64,000 bases of DNA from Acidobacteriaceae bacterium KBS 83 (GCA_000381585.1 KB906739.1:372001-436000); one strand, 5' to 3'; positions 8,748 to 18,330 are shown, counted from the stretch's first letter. Numbers and translations are program-made. Notes: a model not told the origin generated them from the letters alone.

Positions 8748-11700
8748 CTAAAACGTAAATCGTACCCCTAATTGCGCTGCGAAAGGGATGCCGACCGTAG
8801 TGCCAGGTCCGAAGAAATCCCCGAGGCCGCCAGCTGGAACAGCTAACTGCTGAAGGTTGGTGAGCGGCAACGTCGCACTGCAGTCCTGGTTAGCGCAAAC
8901 GTCACTTATGTCTCCCGATTGCGCCTGTGCTGACGGCACGGGCAGTGACGCGACGTTAGTTATATAGTTTGCGCCCGGATTGTTGCGGTTAAAGAGATTG
9001 AAGAATTCCGCAAAGGGCATCAGGGTCCAACCTTCGCGAACTCGAATTGGGCGACTCACGCGAAGATCCGTTTGCAGGTATGGGGTGCCTCGGAACTCAT
9101 CCAGTGCCGTCGGAACACCGTTGACGGCAATGCGTCCGCCCTCATCTGCGGTCGTAATGGTGAACGGCCTTGCGCTCTCCTCCTGGGTGATCCCGCTTAC
9201 TTCAAAACCCGCTGGCGCCAGCCACGATCCAGCGAGGACAAATCGCTGACGCATATCTTCCCCTGAGGGGCCATAATCTCCTTTGCCAAAGGGAATCAGC
9301 GGATCGCAGACGCCGTTCACATAATCGAATAGTTCGCCGAGCACACAACCCCATGTCTGCGCCTGCGCCAAAGTGTAATTAGCGATAAAGTTAAGCCGGT
9401 TGCCGACGCTTCCCTGCAGATGCACCAGCAGTCCGTTGTAGCTGGACCGGTTGTCGGAGTGGAACACGTTTACGTCAGGGACATAGATGCTCTGACCCGG
9501 ATCTGAGACATCCAGCAACGGCGTGAAGAGGTTCGTCCCGCCCGTGAAGCTGTAAGCGCGGTACCCATGGTTTCCCTGCTCATGAATGTAGTCGGCGCCT
9601 ATCGACCATCGAGCATTGAATGCATGTTGAAAGCCTGCAGAAATATGGATGGCATAAGGCGTCTTGTAATTCGAGTCGATCAGATTTGCCACACCGCCGC
9701 TCGCGTCGCCTCCTACGCAACCCGCGTTCTGTGGTCCACCCGGATCTTGAACAGGATTAATGCAGGGTCCTGCTTGCTGGTTTGTTGCCTGCAACGCGGT
9801 TGCCCAACCGGTCTGTGCCAGATCGCTGAAATAGAGACCGAAGCCGCCGCGAATTACATTGTTCGTTTGTCTGCCCGGGGAATAGACGAAGCCAAGGCGA
9901 GGAGCGAGCTGCATGCGGTCATCGTGAGGCACCGATGGAACCAGGGATATATCCAGCGCTCGCAATGTGATATAGCCCGGATTGTCCACTTGCGTTCGTC
10001 CTGACCCTTTGAAGAGCCCGATACTCGTTGCATAGCGCAACCCGTAATTCAGTACCAAGTTCTCCCGTACACGCCACGAGTCTTGCGCATAGAATGCGAC
10101 GCGCTGAACGTTTTGAGAAAATGGTCCGCCCAGATTTGTGGTGGTGGCTCCGCTGTAAAAGTCCGCCCCAAATTGATCAGGATTGCTGACGTAATAAGAG
10201 GGATTCTCAGGCAATTGATAAAGGGTCTCAGTATTGCTCGGAAATGCTCCGCTCAGTACCGGCTCGTGGATGAAGTTCACGCCCCACTGCAACGCGTGAC
10301 CGCCGAAATCATCATTCATGTCATAGCGCGCCTGGTACTTTTCTTGATTCCGCAGCAGCGGGAAGAACGTGATCGGCGTCGCAAACTGATTGTCGCCGTA
10401 GGTTTCAAATCCTGAGACGGTGAGTGCCGTGGAACTAAACGGAAACGCAAGCGCGAAGCCCAGAGTCGAATTCCGTGACTGCGTGAGATGGAGGCCGCTG
10501 GCGTTCAGCACGAGATTTCCGAGCAGCCTGGAAGAGAACAGGAACTGATTGCCGATCACCAGGCTAAGGTAATTATTGTGCGTCAGAAGTCCGGTCGAGG
10601 GCAGTGTTCCCTGCTGAACGAGGTTGTTGTGGGTAGTGTAGTTGTCTATCGCCGCTCGCAGGAACCATTGAGATTTTGCGGATTGCGACCAATCGAGCCG
10701 AAATGATCCGAAGTAATCACGGAATGGTATAGGCACATTCGGTGGCGTGTCGATGGAATTGACACCAGGAATGAGACCCTCGGCAGCCAGGGTCGCCAGA
10801 GCTTGAAACTGCGTCATGCTTGCCGGACTGTAAGCGATGCTGGCATTTTCGTGAACGTATTCGAACGCCGCAAAGGCCCACAGCTTATGTTTAACGATGG
10901 GACCGCCAAGCGTGCCAACATAACTCTGCCGCGAGAACGGCTGTTTTGGATTGGGAGCTGGATTCTCGATGGGATAGCGCGCATTCAAGTCGGCCGCTCG
11001 TTCATAGAAAGTCGCAAGCCCGTGCCAGTCATCGGAGCCTCTTCTGGTGGTAATTACGATGGATCCCGCAGTGGTTCCTCCCGTATCAGCGTCCTCGAGA
11101 CCTGTTCGAACCGCAAATTGCTGAATCGAGTCAGGTGATACATTTTGCAGGAATCCCCCGATAAAATCATCCGTATCATCAGCGCCGTCTACAGAAAGTT
11201 CGTTGTTAAGTCCAGAGCTTCCGCCGGTAGACATTGCAGTGATACGCGCCTTAGTAGGATCTGAGGGTTCGACAGGTGCCGTTCCAGGAGCGAAATACGC
11301 GATGTTTGCGAATGTTCGGCCCGCAAGCGGAAGGGACTCGAGGTCGTTGCTGGTCACCACGCTCTGGAGGACGTTGCTTGTGTGATCTAGCGACTGTGCC
11401 GTAATCGAAGAGGCTTCACTCGTAACGCCAACCGTCTGGGGTACCCCGCCGGGTACAAGTGTGATCGCAACGTCCTCGGTCGCACCGAGCCGAACCACAA
11501 CGGAGGCAGTTGCACTTTGAAATCCGGTTGCCTGGGCGGCGATTTGCCAGCGTCCCGCCTCCATCCGGCCGGCGCGAAACTCTCCGCGAGCGTCCGACAC
11601 AAGATGTCGGCTCTGCTTGGAGTCCGGCGACTCTATGACCACGTCGGCGCCGCTTATGCGAGCTCTACCTGTATCGGTAATGACACCGCTCACGCTTCCA

Positions 11701-11837
11701 GTCGGATTTTGTGCGCTGGCAGCGCACAAATATAGGAGCAGAGACGTGATCGCGATGCAAAAGCCCCTGCACGTTTTACCATGTCGGGCTTGATGAAAGG
11801 CCAGATTTCGCGCAGCTGATGGCCAAGATAGTTTCAT
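8748..11837 (-). CDS. Oar-like TonB-dependent outer-membrane receptor with carboxypeptidase-regulatory-like domain
   Basis: About 1,029 residues from the ATG at 11837; the frame extends to a TTG at 11894, but neither start has a strong ribosome binding site. A long N-terminal region contains a signal sequence (IAITSLLLYLCAASA). An immunoglobulin-like carboxypeptidase-regulatory domain follows (GSVSGVITDTGRARISGADV), then a plug-like region (NELSVDGADDTDDFIGGF) and a long beta-barrel ending in an outer-membrane C-terminus (AAQLGVRFTF, terminal Phe). Such receptors import or bind large glycans and peptides in Acidobacteria and Bacteroidetes. It could feed substrates to the exported glycosidases in this window, but that link is inference from proximity only. 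Confidence 0.9.
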   Translation of the reverse strand: MKLSWPSAARNLAFHQARHGKTCRGFCIAITSLLLYLCAASAQNPTGSVSGVITDTGRARISGADVVIESPDSKQSRHLVSDARGEFRAGRMEAGRWQIAAQATGFQSATASVVVRLGATEDVAITLVPGGVPQTVGVTSEASSITAQSLDHTSNVLQSVVTSNDLESLPLAGRTFANIAYFAPGTAPVEPSDPTKARITAMSTGGSSGLNNELSVDGADDTDDFIGGFLQNVSPDSIQQFAVRTGLEDADTGGTTAGSIVITTRRGSDDWHGLATFYERAADLNARYPIENPAPNPKQPFSRQSYVGTLGGPIVKHKLWAFAAFEYVHENASIAYSPASMTQFQALATLAAEGLIPGVNSIDTPPNVPIPFRDYFGSFRLDWSQSAKSQWFLRAAIDNYTTHNNLVQQGTLPSTGLLTHNNYLSLVIGNQFLFSSRLLGNLVLNASGLHLTQSRNSTLGFALAFPFSSTALTVSGFETYGDNQFATPITFFPLLRNQEKYQARYDMNDDFGGHALQWGVNFIHEPVLSGAFPSNTETLYQLPENPSYYVSNPDQFGADFYSGATTTNLGGPFSQNVQRVAFYAQDSWRVRENLVLNYGLRYATSIGLFKGSGRTQVDNPGYITLRALDISLVPSVPHDDRMQLAPRLGFVYSPGRQTNNVIRGGFGLYFSDLAQTGWATALQATNQQAGPCINPVQDPGGPQNAGCVGGDASGGVANLIDSNYKTPYAIHISAGFQHAFNARWSIGADYIHEQGNHGYRAYSFTGGTNLFTPLLDVSDPGQSIYVPDVNVFHSDNRSSYNGLLVHLQGSVGNRLNFIANYTLAQAQTWGCVLGELFDYVNGVCDPLIPFGKGDYGPSGEDMRQRFVLAGSWLAPAGFEVSGITQEESARPFTITTADEGGRIAVNGVPTALDEFRGTPYLQTDLRVSRPIRVREGWTLMPFAEFFNLFNRNNPGANYITNVASLPVPSAQAQSGDISDVCANQDCSATLPLTNLQQLAVPAGGLGDFFGPGTTVGIPFAAQLGVRFTF

Positions 11838-12466
11838 AGAGAACCAAGAGCTCAGTTTGTGAGGGTGATGGCCGAGGCGTATAGCATGACGCAATCAAGA
11901 GCGAAGTTAAAGGCCAGATTTGTGCCTGACAACTATTCTGATCGTTCCCGGCAGGTAGCAACCTTTCGAGTCGTTGAAGGCTAGACGACACGGACTGGGC
12001 CCCTGCACGCCCGTTTACCACATTCTGGTCGTCACCGTGCTAATTACGGTCGCCCAACTAAATGTTGACAGGCCCCGCGCCATTGTGACACAGTTCTTGC
12101 CACTTGGAAGCGCCCTCACCGAGTCTTGTTTTGTAACAGTGCAGATAGGCTCTGAAGCCAGAAAATCTGCCAAGCGTCCTAAGCAAAACGATCGCAGGGC
12201 TCTCGTCGTTGGGCGATTACTCGCCGTTCGGAATTCAGTTATTTGCGGGCGTTTACCTCCGCTCTCATCGGTCAATTCAATCCGGATAATTCCGGGCCCT
12301 GCGGTGCTCCGTCGACTTTGGTCGCCGGATAGGTGTTACGCCTCAACTTTGCTGCGTCACATGGCAAAACTGAGGCGACTCACTGTTCTCCATCTTTTGA
12401 TCATGCAGTGATGGTCAATGAGCGTGACGAAGAGCCGGTTGAAATCAGAGAGGGCATGGTCTTGTA
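11838..12466. other. Intergenic region, promoters of two divergent transcripts
   Basis: About 630 bases between the start of the TonB receptor gene and the small gene at 12467. No convincing gene is seen; several open frames of 80-140 codons have no family features. It presumably carries the promoter of the 12467-16107 operon. I see no TGTGA-N6-TCACA dyad here. Confidence 0.4.
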
Positions 12467-12661
12467 ATGAAGTGCCCGGGTGACGAAGAACCAGAACCGC
12501 CAGGAGGCCGCGCCGCTGAAAGATTGAGGGAGTTCCTACGGGAGCGTCTTCCCGCCGAAACACCTTCGGAGAAGGCTCGGAATGAGAACGAATCCGGAGG
12601 TACGCCGGAAACGAAGGATTCCCCCAGCGACAAAGGCAAAGATCCGGAGCCGGGGAAATAA
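12467..12661 (+). CDS. Small charged, probably disordered protein
   Basis: 64 residues made almost entirely of Glu, Asp, Lys, Arg, Pro, Ser and Gly (for example EPEPPGGRAAERLREF and KDSPSDKGKDPEPGK), predicted to be disordered. AGAGAGGG lies about 13 bases upstream. It ends 55 bases before the GTG of the propeller gene and would be the first gene of that operon. No family is recognised. Such composition can also arise by chance in GC-rich DNA, so confidence is moderate. Confidence 0.42.
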   Translation: MKCPGDEEPEPPGGRAAERLREFLRERLPAETPSEKARNENESGGTPETKDSPSDKGKDPEPGK

Positions 12662-12716
12662 GTGGCGGCATAACAAGACATCGGCCTCGAATTAACAATC
12701 CAGACAGGAGGCAAAC

Positions 12717-15254
12717 GTGCGTGGCCCTCATGACGAACTGATCAAGGCCGCAGAACGCGCCGGCGAGCCAACAGAACTTGTCGCTCAGCCTATTCCCGGT
12801 GGCAAACCGTTGCTGCGTCTGTTACAGATGCTTGATTCCCGCGGACTCGCAGCGTCCGCCGCTCGCGTGGTTCAAGATGCAGTTCCCGAGGGGCTTAGGG
12901 CGTCCTTTCGTGCGCGCGCGCTAAAATTCAGCGCTTCGCCTCCGGGACGAGGTGCCGCGGCAAAATCAAAGAAGGCCGCCGCACCGGAGGAAGACTCCGG
13001 CCTGACAGACATTGCACGTGAACTACTGACGCCACCACCGGGGCCACCCTCTGGATCGGGGCCGCAGTGGAGTTCGCTCGGACCCTACACCATTCCCAAT
13101 GGCCAGACATATAACAGTTCGGTACGAGTCAATGTATCCGGGCGAATTTCTGCCATCGCCGTGGATCCTCGAAACCCCGCACACGTTCTTTGCGGCGCTG
13201 CGAACGGGGGCGTATGGGAGAGTTTCGATCGAGGCGGATCATGGGCGCCACGCACGGATTATCAGGCGACCACCACGGTAGGTGCGATCGCATTCGACTC
13301 GACTAATCCATCGATTGTTTATTGCGGAACCGGCGAAGGAAACTGGTGGGCGTGGCTCGGCGTCGGCGTCCTCCGCTCTTCTGATGGAGGCACGACCTGG
13401 AGCACGCTGTGCACCGCTCCCTTCGTCGGACAAGGCTTCTACGATCTGGCGGTTGGTCCGATACATCCGAACAACCTCCTTGCGGGGACGACCTCCGGCC
13501 TGTACGTATCAACGAACGGTGGCGTCACCTGGACGCAGCGGCGTTCAGCAAGAACCTGGTCAGTCGCCATTGGGTCCGGGGAATGGCTCGCTGCTTGCTC
13601 GGACGGAATCTGGCGGTCGACAAACGCCGGCACGACCTGGACGGCGGTTGCGTTGCCTGGAAGCCCCGGTGCCTTCGATCGAATTGCTGTCTGTATCGCT
13701 CCTTCGAATCCGACGGTTGCGTACGCGTGGGGCGCCAACGGAGCCGCCGCATATCTCTGGCGCCGCGCTGGAGGCGCGTGGACAGCAGCTTCATCGTTGC
13801 CTCCCGGTGTGAGTACAGGTCAGGCCTGGTACGACTGGTATGTCAAGGCTGCGCCTGACGTTGACACCGAAGTCTACATGGGCGCGATAGAAGCGTATCG
13901 TGGCGATCTTTCGGGGACCACTTGGACTTGGACCGTTATTTCGAATCACACCGGAGGGGCGATTCACCCCGATCAGCATGCGATCGCCTTTGAACCGGGA
14001 AATCCGAACATGGTCTACGCAGGGTGTGACGGCGGACTTTTCCGTAGCGCGGATCGCGGCAATAGCTGGGCCAGTTGCAACAACGGCCTCGTGATTTCAG
14101 AGTTTGAATATATCGCCCAGAACGTCGGTCAATCACGCTGGCTCATTGGTGGGACACAGGATAACGGGACGGATCGCTGGACGGGCTCTTCCTCATTTGA
14201 CCATGTTGCGGACGGTGATGGCGGCTACGTGGCAGTAAACCACGATAATCCGTCCACGGTATTTCACACCTACTACAACATGAGCCCTGAGGTCTCTAAC
14301 TCGAACGGCGATTGGGCAACGTGGTCCTATATACCGCCCTCGCTTGGAGCAGGGGAAGGCAACCTCTTTTACCCGCCCATGCGGTGCACGGATTCCAATG
14401 GCACGACCGTCGCGATCGGAGGTGGAGCACTCTATATATCGCGCACCAATGGCTCTCCCTGGACCCGGCTTGCTTTCCCGAGCGCCGCGGTAGCCAGTGC
14501 TATCTGCATACCGGATGCGGATCATGCGTACGTGGGTACAACAGGCGGTGCAGTGCTGGTCACCAGTTGGAACGGGAGTGCATGGAATGCAATCTCGGCA
14601 CTGACCAGTCCCCGAAGCGGCGCCAATGTAAGCGACATTCTTGTCAGTTCTTCAAATCTGAATCGCATTTGGGTCGCGTCCTCTACTCTCGGTGGTGGAC
14701 GTCTCTTCCGCTCCGATGACGCCGGGGCACACTGGACGGACTGCTCGGCAGGTCTTCCCAACCTTGCCGTAAATGCGATTGAGATCGACTCGCGCAATGC
14801 CAACCGGGTGTGGGTAGCGTTGGATCGGGGGATCTCTCAGAGTTGGGACGCCGGAGCAAGTTGGGCGGACTTTTCCAATGGCCTGCCGAACTGCTACGTC
14901 GGCGACCTCTGCTTCCACCCGCACGCGTGGGTCCTGCGCTGCGCGACGCGAAACCGTGGCATGTGGGAGATTCCGGTCGATGGCTGGATGACAGCACCAG
15001 CTTGCGGGCTACAGTTCGTCGGTACCCTCGCCGCCAATCAGACGCAGCGCTGGTTCACCTTCAACTGGCCGGCAACCTGGCACGTGGTATGGACTGTTAT
15101 GCCGACAACCTTTAACACCGTGGCACAGATTACGCTCTCGATGCAGGTACAACGCTCCAGCGCAGAATTTGTGACTTATTGGCTGACTGTACAGAACCTG
15201 ACAAATGTTCCCGTGAATTTCGAAGGCCGCTTCTGCGTGCTAAGTCGCTACTAA
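12717..15254 (+). CDS. BNR/Asp-box beta-propeller protein with a C-terminal 83-residue module
   Basis: 845 residues, GTG start with a strong CAGGAGG 7 bases upstream. Residues 1-100 are helical then Pro/Lys-rich with no Sec signal. From residue about 120 there are Asp-box motifs (GGVWESFDRGGSW, GVLRSSDGGTTW, GLYVSTNGGVTW, GIWRSTNAGTTW, GLFRSADRGNSW, GRLFRSDDAGAHW) that build a sialidase/YVTN-like propeller. The last 83 residues form a separate module beginning QFVGTLAANQTQRWFTFNW. This module is repeated as the whole of the next gene, about 60 percent identical by eye. The absence of a signal peptide separates it from the exported VPS10 protein at 5271. Role unknown; a binding or scaffold protein is likelier than an enzyme. 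Confidence 0.82.
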   Translation: MRGPHDELIKAAERAGEPTELVAQPIPGGKPLLRLLQMLDSRGLAASAARVVQDAVPEGLRASFRARALKFSASPPGRGAAAKSKKAAAPEEDSGLTDIARELLTPPPGPPSGSGPQWSSLGPYTIPNGQTYNSSVRVNVSGRISAIAVDPRNPAHVLCGAANGGVWESFDRGGSWAPRTDYQATTTVGAIAFDSTNPSIVYCGTGEGNWWAWLGVGVLRSSDGGTTWSTLCTAPFVGQGFYDLAVGPIHPNNLLAGTTSGLYVSTNGGVTWTQRRSARTWSVAIGSGEWLAACSDGIWRSTNAGTTWTAVALPGSPGAFDRIAVCIAPSNPTVAYAWGANGAAAYLWRRAGGAWTAASSLPPGVSTGQAWYDWYVKAAPDVDTEVYMGAIEAYRGDLSGTTWTWTVISNHTGGAIHPDQHAIAFEPGNPNMVYAGCDGGLFRSADRGNSWASCNNGLVISEFEYIAQNVGQSRWLIGGTQDNGTDRWTGSSSFDHVADGDGGYVAVNHDNPSTVFHTYYNMSPEVSNSNGDWATWSYIPPSLGAGEGNLFYPPMRCTDSNGTTVAIGGGALYISRTNGSPWTRLAFPSAAVASAICIPDADHAYVGTTGGAVLVTSWNGSAWNAISALTSPRSGANVSDILVSSSNLNRIWVASSTLGGGRLFRSDDAGAHWTDCSAGLPNLAVNAIEIDSRNANRVWVALDRGISQSWDAGASWADFSNGLPNCYVGDLCFHPHAWVLRCATRNRGMWEIPVDGWMTAPACGLQFVGTLAANQTQRWFTFNWPATWHVVWTVMPTTFNTVAQITLSMQVQRSSAEFVTYWLTVQNLTNVPVNFEGRFCVLSRY

Positions 15255-15266
15255 AGGAGAAAGACC

Positions 15267-15518
15267 ATGACAACTGGTGTTCAATTCATCGGTAGTCTCG
15301 CCGCAAATCAGACACAACGCTGGTTTACTTTCAACTGGCCTGCGGTATGGCACGTTGTCTGGTACATGGTTCCGACATCTCCGCAGACCGTGCCTGAAGT
15401 GAACTGGTCCGTCGCCGTGGAGAGGCAGGATGCGAACTATTGCACCTACTGGCTGACGGTGAGCAATCTTACCGGAACACCCGTTACGTTCGAGGGGCGA
15501 TACGCAATTCTGGCTTGA
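15267..15518 (+). CDS. Stand-alone copy of the propeller protein's C-terminal module
   Basis: 83 residues, ATG with AAAGGAGAAAG upstream, 12 bases after the propeller gene. The entire protein aligns with the last 83 residues of that protein. Shared stretches include LAANQTQRWFTFNWPA, WHVVW and TYWLTV-NLT. Alternating hydrophobic and polar residues with conserved Trp and Tyr suggest a small beta-sandwich. No catalytic motif and no signal peptide are seen. A free copy next to a fused copy suggests that the module self-associates or binds a common partner. I do not recognise a named family. Confidence 0.75.
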   Translation: MTTGVQFIGSLAANQTQRWFTFNWPAVWHVVWYMVPTSPQTVPEVNWSVAVERQDANYCTYWLTVSNLTGTPVTFEGRYAILA

Positions 15519-15529
15519 GGAGAATCGTT

Positions 15530-15847
15530 ATGAGAATCACCATAGATACCGATGCCTCGCCTGCTCAGGCGGCGCACCCGGCCGCTGGCGGCGCAGGTTC
15601 AACATCCGGGGCCGCGGACAGCATGCCAAGCGCGGCCACATCCTCTTCGACCTCTGATCTGATTACAAAAGCACTCTCCACAGGAGCGCAGAACGCTGGT
15701 CCTGCTCCTTCGTCGGCTAGCGCAGCCGGTGCTCGTGGGCCTATATCCGCTTCCATTGCCGGAGCATCGTCAGAAACTCCGGCAATGAGCTTCTCTGCCG
15801 GAGCTCCTCCCGCACACATCTTCGAACCACAGGGAGGCTGCAAGTGA
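15530..15847 (+). CDS. Ala/Ser/Gly-rich low-complexity protein
   Basis: 105 residues from ATG 15530 (TGAGGAG 7 bases upstream, 11 bases after the previous stop). The start MRITIDTDASPAQ is beta-like; the remainder is Ala, Ser, Gly and Pro-rich and probably disordered, ending HIFEPQGGCK. The stop overlaps the GTG of the next gene, so translation is probably coupled. No family is recognised. The operon position and good ribosome binding site support its reality; the composition alone would not. Confidence 0.6.
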   Translation: MRITIDTDASPAQAAHPAAGGAGSTSGAADSMPSAATSSSTSDLITKALSTGAQNAGPAPSSASAAGARGPISASIAGASSETPAMSFSAGAPPAHIFEPQGGCK

Positions 15848-16107
15848 GTTCCATAGAACTTTTGCCTGCTTCGATGGGTTTCGTGCTCGGAGCTCTTCTG
15901 ACCAGGGTTGGTTCACGGTATCGCTGGTGGATCGGCATAGCGCTGGTACTTGTGTTGGCCGCCTCAGCAACCGTGCTATCGGGAGAATTCCTGCTAAGTT
16001 GGGGATTTCTTCTAATTGACATTCCCTTGGTAGGCGTTGCGGCAGGTCTCGGCCTTATAGCCTTCAACAGGAGAAGATCGACGCGCTCTGTGCGCTCCGC
16101 TGATTGA
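15844..16107 (+). CDS. Small membrane protein with three predicted helices
   Basis: 87 residues, GTG start overlapping the previous stop (GTGA) with GGGAGG 6 bases upstream. Three hydrophobic segments are visible (about residues 5-20, 29-46, 50-73), followed by a basic tail RRRSTRSVRS that should face the cytoplasm. It is the last gene of the 12467-16107 operon. It could anchor the operon's soluble products to the inner membrane, but this is inference. No named family is recognised. Confidence 0.65.
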   Translation: MSSIELLPASMGFVLGALLTRVGSRYRWWIGIALVLVLAASATVLSGEFLLSWGFLLIDIPLVGVAAGLGLIAFNRRRSTRSVRSAD

Positions 16108-16264
16108 AATGCATGCTTAGGCCGGGGCGAACCAAATGCGTCGTCCAATTGCAACGTAGAGGCGTTTCATCATGGAACAACGCCCCCGGACCGGTATAGG
16201 CTGCGAAACATGACTACTTAACTACTGACAAGCACTCCATCGGCTACGGGCGATCTGTACGTAT

Positions 16265-16468
16265 TTGGGCAGTTTTCAGTTCCTCGTGCGCCAACTGCGG
16301 GGAACGTTCACTCCGAACAATTCCTTTCTGGTTCTTCGGGGAAGTCCTTATCAGACCGTCTTTACACCGAACTCCGATACCCCGTATGCCGGGGCCATCG
16401 TTGATCTCACTTCCGGTCCCTTTGTAGTGGCGCTGGACGGCGATGCTTCCACGCCTTCCACTGTCTGA
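16265..16468 (+). pseudogene. Fragment of a DUF1254 protein
   Basis: About 67 residues with the DUF1254 N-terminal signature: GSPYQTVFTPNSDTPYAGAI followed by VDLTSGPFVVAL. Intact DUF1254 proteins are several hundred residues long; here there is no proper start and the frame ends at 16468. The fragment lies antisense to the last 118 bases of the USP gene at 16351. That gene's unusual C-terminal tail is therefore translated from the reverse strand of this remnant. Confidence 0.6.
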
Positions 16469-17400
16469 CTCTTGCCACTGTAAGCCTCTGTATTGGCATC
16501 AAAGAGGTCTTTGCTGCGATGGAACGTCGGCAGAAAAAGCACGGGGCAGGGCGCTGCCATCAAGACAAATCGCCGCAACACGTCTGAGCGTTGCAGTTCT
16601 TGACCCTTCTCCTCCATGTCAAGCCCCATCACGATAAGCTCCGCCCCCTCCTGAGTCGCAAAGCGAGTGATGGTCTCACCGACAGGTCCGTATGCCACTT
16701 TGGCGGTTGTTGCTACGTCCTGTGCGCATGCCCAGTTCCCGAGCAGCTGGCATTCGCATTCGACACCCGAAAGGCTATCCGACTTGGAGAACTCGTGAGA
16801 TATGTCCTCCACATGGAGGATGGTCAAAGGCTTGCCCATAAGCTTTCCTAATTGGCCGGAAGCGTGAGCAATCTGATGACTTGATTCACGCATCGACACT
16901 GCGGCCACTATGAGTCCGGAATCCGCACTAATCGGTCTCTGAGAGGAAAATGGCCCGCAGGCGATCACCGGGCGCTGCGTTCTTCTGGCAACTTTGATTG
17001 AATTGGCGCGATACCAATCCGCATTCTCGATCGTTTCGCACTCTTTCATGACGATGAGATCAACGCTACGGCTCCGGTCTATGAGCAAGATCCTTTCCAT
17101 CTCAGACGGAATCGCCGGCTCGACATGGACCGTGAGGCCTTTATCCCGGAGAGCGTCGGCGGCAGGAAATCCCTTGGAGAGTCCCTCAAAACTCCTTGCG
17201 GTCTTGGTGGGCTGGCAGCATAAGGTCACTTCAGCATGGCTTGGAGTCGCGAGTCTGCTGACAAACTCCACCAGTTGACCAGCATCACCATCTGCATCAG
17301 AGACGAGAAGATGATTCAGACGCGATGGCAATAGGTGTTGCTCCCAACCATTCGACAATGGCATTTGCCTCATAATCTTCTCCACGTGTTCCGGGTTCAT
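16351..17400 (-). CDS. Divergent tandem universal stress protein with aberrant C-terminus
   Basis: 349 residues. Two USP-like halves are seen: about residues 25-150 (ending RTQRPVIACGP) and 160-290 (LTILHVEDI, then EGAELIVMGLDM and MAAPCPVLFLP). The usual nucleotide-binding G-x2-G-x9-G-S is not conserved in either half, so ATP binding is doubtful. The ATG directly abuts the stop of the upstream USP gene, giving a coupled three-gene operon (18356, 17401, 16351). The last roughly 50 residues have no USP counterpart. They run through the antisense strand of a DUF1254 remnant, so the original stop codon has probably been lost. Confidence 0.72.
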   Translation of the reverse strand: MNPEHVEKIMRQMPLSNGWEQHLLPSRLNHLLVSDADGDAGQLVEFVSRLATPSHAEVTLCCQPTKTARSFEGLSKGFPAADALRDKGLTVHVEPAIPSEMERILLIDRSRSVDLIVMKECETIENADWYRANSIKVARRTQRPVIACGPFSSQRPISADSGLIVAAVSMRESSHQIAHASGQLGKLMGKPLTILHVEDISHEFSKSDSLSGVECECQLLGNWACAQDVATTAKVAYGPVGETITRFATQEGAELIVMGLDMEEKGQELQRSDVLRRFVLMAAPCPVLFLPTFHRSKDLFDANTEAYSGKSQTVEGVEASPSSATTKGPEVRSTMAPAYGVSEFGVKTV

Positions 17401-18330
17401 TCACACGGGTATGAGTTCCAACTCTCCCACGCCAGCCGTAGCTTGTTCTCGTTTCGCGCTGAGGATGGTCAGGACAGGACATTTTGCGCCAGCTACCACG
17501 CGGAATACCGTTCCCGGCTTGCCGCGGGTGCCAAGACGACCCAATCCATGCGCGCCTAGCACAATCAGGTCGCATTTCTCTGCATCTGCCAGTTTCAGGA
17601 TCGCCTCTGTCGCCTTCCCTACCTCGACAACGCACCGAGGCTCGCACCAATCCTTTGCGGGTGGAGCCACTAATCTTTCCAGCTCATCTTGGAAAGACGC
17701 CTTAATCTCCGCCTCGTTGTTTCTGTTCTTGCCAACTTGCGCAACTACATGGCAGAGATAGACGCGCGCACTGAACTCCTGCGCCAAGGAAAGCGCGTAA
17801 ACGGCCGTGGAACGAAAGTTCGTACCGAAATCCGTCGCCAGCAGGATGCGTTGAAACCGAAGCGAAGGTGAATTGGGGAGTTTGAGACCGGCAGGCACGG
17901 TAAGAATCGGTGTCTCGATCGATCGAAGGACTCCTTCTGCTATCGATCCGACGACCGCACGTCGCAAATCCGTAATTCCTCTGGTCCCCTGGACGATCAG
18001 GTCAGGCTTGGTGGCTCGAATGTTTCTAAGAATAGTTTGCCGCGCCACTGTTCCACGACAGAGGCGTACCTGAACGCTGAGTCCGTCGGCTCGCAAGGAT
18101 CTGCCAATCGCCTCCAGTTGATCCCGAACGACCACAATACCGTGGTCATGGGTGGCGCTGAAACCATCAGTAGAAGGCACCGGTTTCTCCGCTGGTCGCA
18201 CATGCAGGATGATCAAGTGCGAGTTGTAGTACTCGGCTATCGCACGAGCGTAGCCGAGCGCCGCATGGGATTTCTCAGTCAGATCTGTCAACAACATGAC
18301 CCTGTCGTACTTGGTGGCGTAATCTCGCAT
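17401..18330 (-). CDS. Tandem-domain universal stress protein
   Basis: 309 residues, two USP domains. Domain 1 starts YDRVMLLTDLTEKSHAALGY and holds the nucleotide loop GTRGITDLRRAVVGSIAE (G-x2-G-x9-G-S intact). Domain 2 starts RFQRILLATDFG and ends CPVLTILS with a GAHGLGRLGTRGKPG segment. USPs are cytoplasmic proteins that bind ATP or other ligands and aid survival under starvation, oxidative or hypoxic stress. The closest relative in the window is the gene at 39137, which shares DDLRR/DDPRR-type loops and the GLLGTRGKPG motif. It lies 25 bases after the 18356 gene. Confidence 0.92.
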   Translation of the reverse strand: MRDYATKYDRVMLLTDLTEKSHAALGYARAIAEYYNSHLIILHVRPAEKPVPSTDGFSATHDHGIVVVRDQLEAIGRSLRADGLSVQVRLCRGTVARQTILRNIRATKPDLIVQGTRGITDLRRAVVGSIAEGVLRSIETPILTVPAGLKLPNSPSLRFQRILLATDFGTNFRSTAVYALSLAQEFSARVYLCHVVAQVGKNRNNEAEIKASFQDELERLVAPPAKDWCEPRCVVEVGKATEAILKLADAEKCDLIVLGAHGLGRLGTRGKPGTVFRVVAGAKCPVLTILSAKREQATAGVGELELIPV

